Shown here piece by piece: positions 35,707-43,640 of a stretch of 49,307 bases of DNA. The stretch covers positions 1 to 49,307 of the forward strand of contig CAYXZO010000012.1 of assembly GCA_964469505.1 (NCBI GenBank), in the 5' to 3' direction. The stretch's first letter is position 1; the number at the start of each line of letters is the position of its first letter. Under the pieces are notes generated by a model. The model searched no databases. It saw nothing but the letters and a program-made list of their open reading frames with translations, and was not told the origin of the DNA. A program made the translations under genes and the position numbers. The DNA comes from CAYXZO01 sp964469505 (GTDB lineage: Bacteria > Fidelibacterota > UBA8477 > JABMPR01).

Positions 35707-38700
35707 ATGCGGAAAGGGCTACTAGCAACCCTGGTTTTCCTGCTGGGCGTGGGAATGACATTGGGGGCCAATGTGACCTTCAATGTCAATATGAATTTCC
35801 AAATCCAGCTGGGAAACTTCAATCCCGCTACGGATTCCGTGGACGTAGCTGGGAGCTTCAACGGGTGGGCCGGAGGTGATATACTCACTGATGCTGACAA
35901 TGACGGCATATATACGGCCACATTGACCATTGATCCGGGTACAATCGAATACAAGTTCCGGATCAACGGTAGTTGGGACACCGCCGAGAACAGCATCAGT
36001 AACCGCACCGCCGACATTACCGGTGACACGGTGCTGGATACGGTCTGGTTTGATGATCAGGCTCCCGCACCCACCACCAACGTGGAAGTTCTGCTGCAGG
36101 TCGATATGACCGTCCAGCTGTTGAACGGTAACTTCGACCCCAGCGCCGGCGACATCGTGGTTGTGCGCGGCGCGGCTGACCAATACGGCAACTGGGGCGG
36201 ATCGGTGCAAATGACTGAAGATCCCACTCAAACCAATGTGTATATCAACATCGCCCAGTTCGATAACGTTCCCATCGGTTCCGGTGTAGAGTACAAATTT
36301 GTCATTCTCAAAGGTGGTGATGTGAATAACCCTGTATGGGAAAGCACTCCCAACCGCTCCTGGACTGCCACGGGTGATGAAACCGACAGCGATAACAATG
36401 GCTATGCGGAAATCGTACAGCCCGTGGTCTATTTCTCAGACATCACACCGGATATGATTATCACCCAGGACGTGACGGTTACTTTCAATGTGGACATTTC
36501 CTCGGCTTACAACGCCTTAATGGCCGGCGATACGCTCATTGACACTCAGACCGGTACCGATGACATCACCAGCTGGGATGAAGTAAATGGTGTTTGCATC
36601 AATGGTATCCTAAGCCAGTGGTGGGACTGGGGTAATGACCTCACCTGTACCGGTCAGTGGGCTATGACTCAGACCGACAATGACGGGTTCCTCTACAGCT
36701 ATACTTACACTTATACCGCCGGTCAGGCTAAAGAGCAGGAATACAAGTACGGTATCAATTCTCTGGATAATGAGGCCGGGTTCGGTGAAAACCGGACTTT
36801 CACCATTAACGACAGCGCCAGCACCATGGTGCTGCCCACCGATTGTTTTGGCTCGCAGAACACCGATCCTAGCCTGCCTTTCCCAGTGGACTGCGGCGCT
36901 ATGCCGACGGTTATCGCCATTTCTGACATTCAAGGTATGGATACCACCGACGCCGGCACCGGAAACGATTGCTATCCTTCGCCCTATGAAGGTCAGACGG
37001 TCACAACCACTGGTGTCGTAACCGCCGCCGGCGGCTCCAAGGTTTTCATCCAGGATGCTCCGGGCATGTGGAACGGCCTGTACGTTTATTTCCCCGGCAA
37101 TAGCTTGACGCGCGGTGACTCCATCGAGATTACCGGAACCGTCTCCGAATACTACGGCGTAACCGAACTCTATAACATCGACAGCGTCACCGTTATCAGC
37201 CAGGGTGCGGCCGAACCAAGCCCCATTGTGGTGAGTACCGGTGAATTAGCCGGTGGCTGCTCCGGTCAAGGTGAGCAGTACGAAGGTGTGCTGGTCACTT
37301 TGGAAAACGTGACCGTAGTAGATACCGTCGATCAATACGGCCAGTGGTACGTGGACGACGGAACCGGTCCCTGCCAGATCGATGATGTTTTCTTCTCCGT
37401 TACCCCCAGTCTGGGTGAGACCTTCACTTCCATCACCGGCGTTGTAGGTTATTCCTATGGCGAATACGAACTACTGCCCCGGGATTCGGCTGACCTGGTG
37501 AGGGCTCCCCAGGTCACTTTCAACGTGAACATGTCGTTCCAGGCTGAGCTAGGTAACTTCGATCCCAACGCTGATTTCGTTGACGTAGCCGGCACTTTCA
37601 ATGGCTGGGCCGGTGGTGATACTCTCTCCGACCCGGATAGCGACTTGATCTACAGCGTGACACTGCCCATCGAACCCGGTACCATTGAATACAAATTCCG
37701 GATCAACGGCGATTGGAACACGGCTGAAAATAGCATCAGCAACCGTACCGCCGATATCAGCGGAGACACCGTGCTGGATACGGTTTGGTTCGATGATGTG
37801 GAACCTGCTCCACTGGAAAATGTCGAAGTTCTCCTCCAAGTAGACATGACCGTGCAGCTGCTTAGCGGTAACTTCGATCCCAGTGCCGGAGACATCGTGG
37901 TTGTGCGTGGATCCGCCGATCAGTACGGTAACTGGGGCGGATCGGTCCAGATGACCGAAGATCCTACTCAAGCCAATGTGTATATCAACATCTCCCAGTT
38001 CGATAACGTGCCCATTGGTTCCGGTGTGGAGTATAAGTTCGTCATCCTCAAGGGCGGTGACGTGAATAATCCCATCTGGGAAAGCACTCCCAACCGTTCT
38101 TGGGTTGCGACCGGCGATGAGACCGACAGTGACGGTAATGGCTACGCTGAAATAACTCAGCCGGTGGTATATTTCTCCGACATTACCCCCGACGACATCA
38201 TAACTCAGGATGTGACCGTAACCTGGAATGTCGACATCTCCTCTGTGTATTTCGCACTGGAGAATGGTGACACCCTTATCGATACCCAGACTGGCACCGA
38301 TGATATCACCAGCTGGGATGAGGTGAACGGCGTATGTATCAACGGTATCCTGAGCCAGTGGTGGGACTGGGGTAACGACCTAGAGTGCACCGGTCAGTGG
38401 GCCATGACCCAGACCGATGAGTTCGGCGTGAAATATACCTTCAGTTACACCTATACTGCCGGACAGGCCAAGAATCAGGAATACAAGTACGGAATCAACT
38501 CTCTGGATAACGAAGCCGGATTTGCCCAGAACCACACCTTTGTGATCAATGACTCGCTGCCGACATACACCTTACCCGAAGACTGCTTCGGTTCACAGAA
38601 TACTGATCCCAACCTGCCCTTCCCGGTGGACTGCGGTCCCGTGGCAGTGGATCAGGATGTGGCTACCGCACCTACCGACTTCGAGCTGGCTCAGAACTAT

Positions 38701-38952
38701 CCCAACCCCTTCAACCCGGTAACTACAATCCGTTTCGGTTTGCCCCATACTTCGGCTGTTTCTCTAGTCATCTATAATGCTCTGGGTGAAGAAGTAAAGT
38801 CCTTCCATCCCGGAACCTTACCTGCTGGTCGCTATGAGCTGACGTGGGATGGTACTAACGACCTCGGTCAGGCGGTACCTAGTGGATTGTACCTCTACGT
38901 TCTCCGGACTGATGGGGTCAACTTAACCCGCAAGATGTTGCTGCTGAAGTAG
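35707..38952 (+). CDS. Surface alpha-glucan-binding protein with two near-identical 375-codon units
   Basis: The 1081-residue secreted protein has a signal peptide, then unit 1 (residues 23-396), an OB-fold-like middle (about 400-600), unit 2 (603-977) and a FlgD-like T9SS domain (about 995-1081, NYPNPFNPVTTIRFGLP). Each unit holds three modules. Module A is a CBM20/CBM48-like starch-binding sandwich (VDVAGSFNGWAGGD ... YKFRING), B a similar module (VVRGAADQYGNWGG ... YKFVILKGG) and C a longer module with ITSWDEVNG and EYKYGIN. The middle stretch (TVTTTGVVTAAGGSKVFIQD) resembles OB-fold domains of surface nucleases. It probably holds starch at the cell surface for the receptor. Shine-Dalgarno AAGGAG lies 8 bp before the ATG. 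No catalytic motif was seen. Confidence 0.85.
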   Translation: MRKGLLATLVFLLGVGMTLGANVTFNVNMNFQIQLGNFNPATDSVDVAGSFNGWAGGDILTDADNDGIYTATLTIDPGTIEYKFRINGSWDTAENSISNRTADITGDTVLDTVWFDDQAPAPTTNVEVLLQVDMTVQLLNGNFDPSAGDIVVVRGAADQYGNWGGSVQMTEDPTQTNVYINIAQFDNVPIGSGVEYKFVILKGGDVNNPVWESTPNRSWTATGDETDSDNNGYAEIVQPVVYFSDITPDMIITQDVTVTFNVDISSAYNALMAGDTLIDTQTGTDDITSWDEVNGVCINGILSQWWDWGNDLTCTGQWAMTQTDNDGFLYSYTYTYTAGQAKEQEYKYGINSLDNEAGFGENRTFTINDSASTMVLPTDCFGSQNTDPSLPFPVDCGAMPTVIAISDIQGMDTTDAGTGNDCYPSPYEGQTVTTTGVVTAAGGSKVFIQDAPGMWNGLYVYFPGNSLTRGDSIEITGTVSEYYGVTELYNIDSVTVISQGAAEPSPIVVSTGELAGGCSGQGEQYEGVLVTLENVTVVDTVDQYGQWYVDDGTGPCQIDDVFFSVTPSLGETFTSITGVVGYSYGEYELLPRDSADLVRAPQVTFNVNMSFQAELGNFDPNADFVDVAGTFNGWAGGDTLSDPDSDLIYSVTLPIEPGTIEYKFRINGDWNTAENSISNRTADISGDTVLDTVWFDDVEPAPLENVEVLLQVDMTVQLLSGNFDPSAGDIVVVRGSADQYGNWGGSVQMTEDPTQANVYINISQFDNVPIGSGVEYKFVILKGGDVNNPIWESTPNRSWVATGDETDSDGNGYAEITQPVVYFSDITPDDIITQDVTVTWNVDISSVYFALENGDTLIDTQTGTDDITSWDEVNGVCINGILSQWWDWGNDLECTGQWAMTQTDEFGVKYTFSYTYTAGQAKNQEYKYGINSLDNEAGFAQNHTFVINDSLPTYTLPEDCFGSQNTDPNLPFPVDCGPVAVDQDVATAPTDFELAQNYPNPFNPVTTIRFGLPHTSAVSLVIYNALGEEVKSFHPGTLPAGRYELTWDGTNDLGQAVPSGLYLYVLRTDGVNLTRKMLLLK
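35773..36896 (+). repeat. Copy 1 of an internal direct duplication (1124 bp)
   Basis: This block and the one at 37513-38636 run colinearly at an offset of exactly 1740 bases from start to end, so no net insertion separates them. They share long near-identical stretches (for example around 36075-36210 and 37815-37950). They encode modules A-B-C of the glycan-binding protein. Confidence 0.88.
37513..38636 (+). repeat. Copy 2 of the internal direct duplication (1124 bp)
   Basis: This is the second A-B-C unit of the glycan-binding protein, matched to 35773-36896. Most differences are third-position changes, implying duplication followed by purifying selection. Confidence 0.88.
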
Positions 38953-38973
38953 ACGCTGCTTAACTGAATCCAT

Positions 38974-39012
38974 AAACAGGGTGAAGGCGGTCACTCCGCC
39001 TTCACCCTGTTT
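38974..39012 (+). terminator. Strong rho-independent terminator after the surface operon
   Basis: AAACAGGGTGAAGGCGG and CCGCCTTCACCCTGTTT form a perfect 17-bp stem around a 5-base loop, with a T-run at the end. It ends the receptor operon and separates it from the esterase and transporter genes. Confidence 0.93.
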
Positions 39013-39103
39013 TCTTGTGGGGCTTATCGGGGCCGAAAATTAGGGGGAGTATTAGTTGACGTCCCAACTGTTGAGGAGCCGTTTCTTTGGAAGTAATTCT
39101 ATC

Positions 39104-40384
39104 ATGTCGTTGACAGTTATTCCGAACTCCATTACTAAGTCTACCACAGGTTTGAAATATCTGCTGGTCATTTGGGTCATTGTAAGCTTTACTCTAGTGG
39201 GTTGTAACTCCCACACTTTGAAGCCTCTTTTAGCTCCATTGCATCCTGACGCAGTAAGGCAAAACGCGCTCTTCGGGGATTTTAATAGTTTTATTACCGC
39301 CGTGTACAACGCACCCTCAGATTCGGCCCGTATGGCACTAGTGGATTCGTTCATGGCCTGGGCAGCCCCCCAAGGTTTTCCGTATATCGAAAACCAAACT
39401 GCCTACTTCGTATATCATCAAAGTAGTGTATCTGAAGTGACAGTAGCTGGAGATTTCAATGGATGGAGCCCCACAGTGACACACCTCTATCGCTTGGCCG
39501 GGACGAATTTTTACTACCGGGGGCTTAACTTTGAAAATGATGCCCGCCTGGATTACAAGTTTGTAGTGGATGGCAATTGGATTCTAGATCCCTTGAATCC
39601 CCACACTATAACCGGTGGGTTTGGGCCCAATTCAGAACTGGCGATGCCAGGCTATGTCCAACCTCCTGAAATTCAGACTTATCCCATTCCCCACGGTGCG
39701 CTGGAAACATTCACCTTTACTGACGACCTCCAGGGGCGTTCCCGACAGGTATGGGTGTATCTGCCGCCGGAATACGATTCAACCCATGTGTACCCGACGG
39801 TGTATTTCCACGACGGGGGAGAATACCTCTCGCTGGCGTATGCCCGTAACGTTTTGGATTATCTGATAGATCAACAGCTTATTGAGCCGGTGGTGGCGAT
39901 TTTCGTCGACCCCACCAACCGGAATGAAGAATACACCTACGACAATGCCTTTCTCACCATGTTTGTCCAGGATTTGGTGCCGTACATCGATTCCCACTAC
40001 GCCACGTCGCAGGACTCCAGCCATCGGGCGGTGGTGGGAGTGAGCCTGGGGGGACTCACTGCCCTCTGGTTTGCTTATGAACATCCCGAGATCTTCGGCT
40101 GCGCCGCCGGTTTTTCACCATCCGTCTGGCTGGGAAATTTGCTGCAGGACTACACCGAGGCCGAGCCCAACACGCGCCTGTACCTGGACGCCGGTACCTA
40201 CGAGGGACAGTTATACCAATCCACCGTGCAATTGCACAATATCCTGGACGGTAAAAACTGGCCTCATCGTTGGCGGGTTTGGCATGAAGGCCATTCCTGG
40301 GGCTCCTGGCGGGCTCATCTGGATGAGGCCTTGACCTATTTCTTCCCCTTTACCACCACTGCTATAGATGAGGGCTCGCGTTAG
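39104..40384 (+). CDS. CBM48-like esterase lipoprotein (esterase D / enterochelin-esterase family)
   Basis: The 426-residue protein starts at ATG 39104. Its signal ends in the lipobox LVGC (Cys34); an upstream TTG (39056) is possible. A CBM48-type sandwich follows (VTVAGDFNGWSP ... DYKFVVDGNW, about 105-170). Then comes an alpha/beta-hydrolase of the esterase-D/IroE type with nucleophile Ser314 in GVSLGG and probable catalytic His in HEGHSWGSWR (His394 or His397). Enzymes of this layout remove acyl groups from esters, including acylated sugars, or hydrolyse siderophore esters. In this starch locus the CBM suggests an acylated glucan or oligosaccharide; the substrate is inferred. It begins a new transcript after the terminator. 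Confidence 0.85.
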   Translation: MSLTVIPNSITKSTTGLKYLLVIWVIVSFTLVGCNSHTLKPLLAPLHPDAVRQNALFGDFNSFITAVYNAPSDSARMALVDSFMAWAAPQGFPYIENQTAYFVYHQSSVSEVTVAGDFNGWSPTVTHLYRLAGTNFYYRGLNFENDARLDYKFVVDGNWILDPLNPHTITGGFGPNSELAMPGYVQPPEIQTYPIPHGALETFTFTDDLQGRSRQVWVYLPPEYDSTHVYPTVYFHDGGEYLSLAYARNVLDYLIDQQLIEPVVAIFVDPTNRNEEYTYDNAFLTMFVQDLVPYIDSHYATSQDSSHRAVVGVSLGGLTALWFAYEHPEIFGCAAGFSPSVWLGNLLQDYTEAEPNTRLYLDAGTYEGQLYQSTVQLHNILDGKNWPHRWRVWHEGHSWGSWRAHLDEALTYFFPFTTTAIDEGSR

Positions 40385-40387
40385 TTC

Positions 40388-42658
40388 ATGGCTGGCTTGG
40401 GTATGCTGAAACGCTGGTGGCTCTGGCTGCTGCTCAGCTCCGTGGTGGCTTCAGGTACCACGGACGAGCCCCTGGAACTGCACCTCTGGCACCAGCGACC
40501 GGCCGCCTCGCGGCAGATTCTGAAACAGCTGGTGGCCGAATTCGAAAAGTCGCATCCTGATATTCGGGTCACGCTCCTCTACAAGGAGAATGAAGAACTG
40601 CGCATGGCCTACATGTCCGCCGCGGCCTTCACCGGGGGCGGGCCGGACCTGCTTTACGGTCCCAGCGATTTCACCGGTGCCCTGGCGGCCATGGACATCA
40701 TCAAACCCCTGGAAACCCTGTTTGATTCCACCTTTCTGCAGGATTTCGATCCCAAAGGATTGACTTATTACCAGGGCCATCTGTACCAAATCGGCGACGA
40801 AGTGGGGAATCACCTGGCGCTGTGCTGGAACAAGCGTCTGTTCCGCCAGGCAGGTTTTGATCATCCACCGCGTACCCTGGCGGAGTTGATCAGCATGGGG
40901 CAGAAGCTGACCATCGATTTCGACGGCGACGGGATAATCGATCAGTGGGGGCTGGTGTGGAATTACACTGAGCCTTTTTTCTTCATTCCCTTTTACACCA
41001 GCTTCGGTGGCTGGGTGATGGATGCCCAGGGACGCCCGACTCTGAACAACCAGGCGGCGGTGCGAGCCTTCCGCTTCGTCCGGGCGCTGCGGGACAGTTT
41101 CAAGATTATCCCGCGAGAATGCGATTATGACATCGCTGACTCCAAGTTTGCCCAGGGGCAAGCGGCCATGCTCATCAACGGCGCCTGGGCTTGGGGTAAG
41201 TATCGTCAGTCACCGGCGGTGGAGTTCGGCCTGGCAGTGCTACCGAAAAACGAAGAAACCGGGCAGTACCCGGCGCCCATGGTTTCCAGTAAAGGCTATT
41301 TCCTCAATCCCTACCTTCAAGGGCGACGGTTGCAGGCGGTGGTGGAGCTGGTGAAGTATCTCACCAGCCCGGAGGCCCAGCGCTTATTGGCCCTGAAATT
41401 GGGCATCATTCCCACCCGTTTCAGCGTTCGCCAATTGCCGGAGATCCAGCGGGATTCCATAATCCAGGTCTCCATCCAGCAAGCAGCGTTGGGCAAGGCC
41501 ATGCCCATCACGCCGGAGATGCGGGCCATCTGGGACGCCATGCGCCCAGCTTACCAAAATGTTCTAGGCGGTTCCATGACCCCGGAAGAGGGGGCCGCTT
41601 ACCAGCAGAAGCTGGCGGAGCAGAAAATCAAAGAACTCTACGAAGGACGAAATAAATCCACCGGCGGTTCCTGGGGCCTAACCCTAACCTATTTCTTGGG
41701 AATTCTGCTGGTTCTGTGGGCGGGGTACCATTTATTCAAGAATTTTCTACGGCCGCTTTTCCGGCTGCCCTCCAGTCTCGAGCGTAAAAATACGTGGTTT
41801 GCCTTGGTACTATTGACGCCCGCGGCGCTGGTGATGTTCGGGGTGGTGGTGTATCCCTTCTTTTACAACCTGGTGATTTCCCTGTCCAATATGGGACTCA
41901 CCACCGTACGTGACTGGCGCTTTATCGGGCTAGGGCAATACGCCAAGGTGTTCCGGGAGCCGGAGTTTTACCATTACCTAGTTAAGACCATCATTTGGAC
42001 TGTAGTGAACGTGGTGGTGCACGTGACGGCGGGAGTTTTTCTGGCGCTACTCCTCAACCGGCCCCTACCCGGGAAAGGCTTGATCCGCATCTTGCTCATT
42101 CTGCCCTGGGCGGTACCCAGTTACATCACCGCCCTCACCTGGCGTGGAATGTTCAACATCGATTACGGTGCCGTGAATTTGATTCTGAAGAACCTTTTCG
42201 GCCTGGGCCCCATCACCTGGCTCACCGATCCCACCAACGCCTTCATCGCCGTGATCATTACCAACATCTGGCTAGGGATTCCATTCATGATGGTCATCGC
42301 GCTGGGAGGTTTGCAGTCAATTCCCAAAGAATTGTACGAGGCGGCCGCCATTGACGGGGCCTCGGCCTGGCAGCGCCTGCGGCAGATCACCCTGCCCTTG
42401 TTGAAACCGGTGATGGTACCCGCCGTTACGCTGGGAATAGTGTGGACTTTCAACAACATCAACGTGGTGTGGCTGGTTTCCAATGGGGGACAGCCGGGCG
42501 ACCAGACCCATATTCTGGTGAGTTTCGTTTACCGCGCCGCCTTCAATCTCTACCGCTACGGCTACGCCGCCGCTTTCAGCTTTGTGATTTTCCTGATCCT
42601 GGCGGTGTTCTCCATAATGTTCATGAAACGCCAGCAAGTGACCCGGAGCGTGTATTGA
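40388..42658 (+). CDS. Fused maltodextrin-binding protein and MalF-type permease
   Basis: One 756-residue frame joins two ABC importer parts. Residues about 20-420 are a family 1 solute-binding protein (LELHLWHQRP, GGGPDLLYGPSDF, WNKRLFRQAG, AAMLINGAWAW, KYLTSPEAQRL). They follow a hydrophobic signal (RWWLWLLLSSVVAS). After a membrane helix (about 432-452), residues 475-756 form a MalF-like permease with six helices and the EAA loop (ELYEAAAIDGASAWQRLRQITLPL, about 644-667) that docks on the ATPase. Such fusions tether the binding protein to its pore. It imports alpha-glucan oligosaccharides by inference from neighbours. No MalK gene is in the window. The start lies 4 bp after the esterase stop, with a weak ribosome-binding site. 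Confidence 0.93.
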   Translation: MAGLGMLKRWWLWLLLSSVVASGTTDEPLELHLWHQRPAASRQILKQLVAEFEKSHPDIRVTLLYKENEELRMAYMSAAAFTGGGPDLLYGPSDFTGALAAMDIIKPLETLFDSTFLQDFDPKGLTYYQGHLYQIGDEVGNHLALCWNKRLFRQAGFDHPPRTLAELISMGQKLTIDFDGDGIIDQWGLVWNYTEPFFFIPFYTSFGGWVMDAQGRPTLNNQAAVRAFRFVRALRDSFKIIPRECDYDIADSKFAQGQAAMLINGAWAWGKYRQSPAVEFGLAVLPKNEETGQYPAPMVSSKGYFLNPYLQGRRLQAVVELVKYLTSPEAQRLLALKLGIIPTRFSVRQLPEIQRDSIIQVSIQQAALGKAMPITPEMRAIWDAMRPAYQNVLGGSMTPEEGAAYQQKLAEQKIKELYEGRNKSTGGSWGLTLTYFLGILLVLWAGYHLFKNFLRPLFRLPSSLERKNTWFALVLLTPAALVMFGVVVYPFFYNLVISLSNMGLTTVRDWRFIGLGQYAKVFREPEFYHYLVKTIIWTVVNVVVHVTAGVFLALLLNRPLPGKGLIRILLILPWAVPSYITALTWRGMFNIDYGAVNLILKNLFGLGPITWLTDPTNAFIAVIITNIWLGIPFMMVIALGGLQSIPKELYEAAAIDGASAWQRLRQITLPLLKPVMVPAVTLGIVWTFNNINVVWLVSNGGQPGDQTHILVSFVYRAAFNLYRYGYAAAFSFVIFLILAVFSIMFMKRQQVTRSVY

Positions 42659-42659
42659 A

Positions 42660-43529
42660 ATGATCCCTCGAGCCGGTAAAAGAAAGATTCTCAAAGCAAC
42701 CCCACGCCAGGCCGCTGTAACCATTTTGATTTACGCCGTTCTCCTGCTGTTCGTGGCCTGGTCAGTGTACCCCATTCTGCGGGTGCTCACCATCTCCCTG
42801 CGGCCGGGAAACAACCTGCTGAATGAAAGCCTGGCCATAATTCCCGCCAACTGGACCTGGCAGAATTACATCGATTTGTTCACTAAACATCCGTTTTTGC
42901 TGTGGGTGCGCAACTCTCTGTTGGTAACCCTGGCGGTGGTGATTACGGGTGTGACGCTGGCTTCCACCGCGGGGTACGCCTTGTCCCGTTACCAATTCCC
43001 AGGCCGTAACGCCAGCCTCCTTAGCCTGCTCATCACCCAGATGTTTCCCCCTACGATGCTTCTGCTGCCCTTTTACATTCTCCTTTCCAAACTGCACCTG
43101 GTGAACACCTATCTGGGACTGATCATCATTTACACCTCCACCGCTTTGCCCTTTTGTGTGTGGCAAATGAAGGGCTATTACGACACCATTCCCGTCTCCC
43201 TGGAAGAAGCGGCGCGGCTGGACGGCGCTTCCCGTTTTGGGGCCTTCTACCGGGTGGTGTTGCCCCTGGCGGCGCCGGCGCTGGTGATTACCGCCCTGTT
43301 CTCTTTCATGAGCGCCTGGACGGAATACATCGTGGCGGCTCAGGTGTTGTGGTACGAAGATCTATTCACTCTGCCCATCGGGCTCAAAAGCTTCCAGGCT
43401 AATATGACCACCGAGTGGGGGCTGTACGCCGCCGGAGCGTTGGTAGTCTCCATCCCGGCGATTCTGCTTTTCCTGTTCCTGACCCGCTATCTGGTGGGGG
43501 GATTGACTTTAGGGTCGGTGAAGGGATGA
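42660..43529 (+). CDS. malG: MalG-type ABC sugar permease
   Basis: This is a 289-residue permease with six membrane helices. Its EAA loop reads SLEEAARLDGASRFGAFYRVVLPL (about 180-203). Length and ending (FLTRYLVGGLTLGSVKG) match MalG. Its ATG begins 2 bases after the stop of the fused binding-protein/MalF gene, so it forms the heterodimeric pore with that protein. It needs a cytoplasmic ATPase, absent here. Confidence 0.95.
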   Translation: MIPRAGKRKILKATPRQAAVTILIYAVLLLFVAWSVYPILRVLTISLRPGNNLLNESLAIIPANWTWQNYIDLFTKHPFLLWVRNSLLVTLAVVITGVTLASTAGYALSRYQFPGRNASLLSLLITQMFPPTMLLLPFYILLSKLHLVNTYLGLIIIYTSTALPFCVWQMKGYYDTIPVSLEEAARLDGASRFGAFYRVVLPLAAPALVITALFSFMSAWTEYIVAAQVLWYEDLFTLPIGLKSFQANMTTEWGLYAAGALVVSIPAILLFLFLTRYLVGGLTLGSVKG

Positions 43530-43532
43530 AAA

Positions 43533-43609
43533 ATACACCGTTCCCAGGAAGCGCTGGTGAATATGGCTGCGTATTCAGCCTTTACATCAGAGGGGCAACG
43601 ACGGTGTAT
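43533..43609 (+). repeat. Nested inverted repeats in the leader of the AhpD-like gene
   Basis: ATACACCGT (43533-43541) and ACGGTGTAT (43601-43609) are a perfect 9-bp pair enclosing a smaller hairpin, GGCTG (43565-43569) with CAGCC (43576-43580). They fill the gap between malG and the ribosome-binding site of the AhpD-like gene. This could be a structured leader or an attenuation site. It has no T-run. Confidence 0.4.
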
Positions 43610-43640
43610 CATTAAGGTCGGTAAAAGGGGAGAAATAAAG

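Noticed and set aside
35773..38636. Mobile element or assembly duplication explaining the 1.1-kb repeat
   Set aside because: The copies are diverged mostly at silent positions and lie in one open frame; no terminal repeats or transposase.
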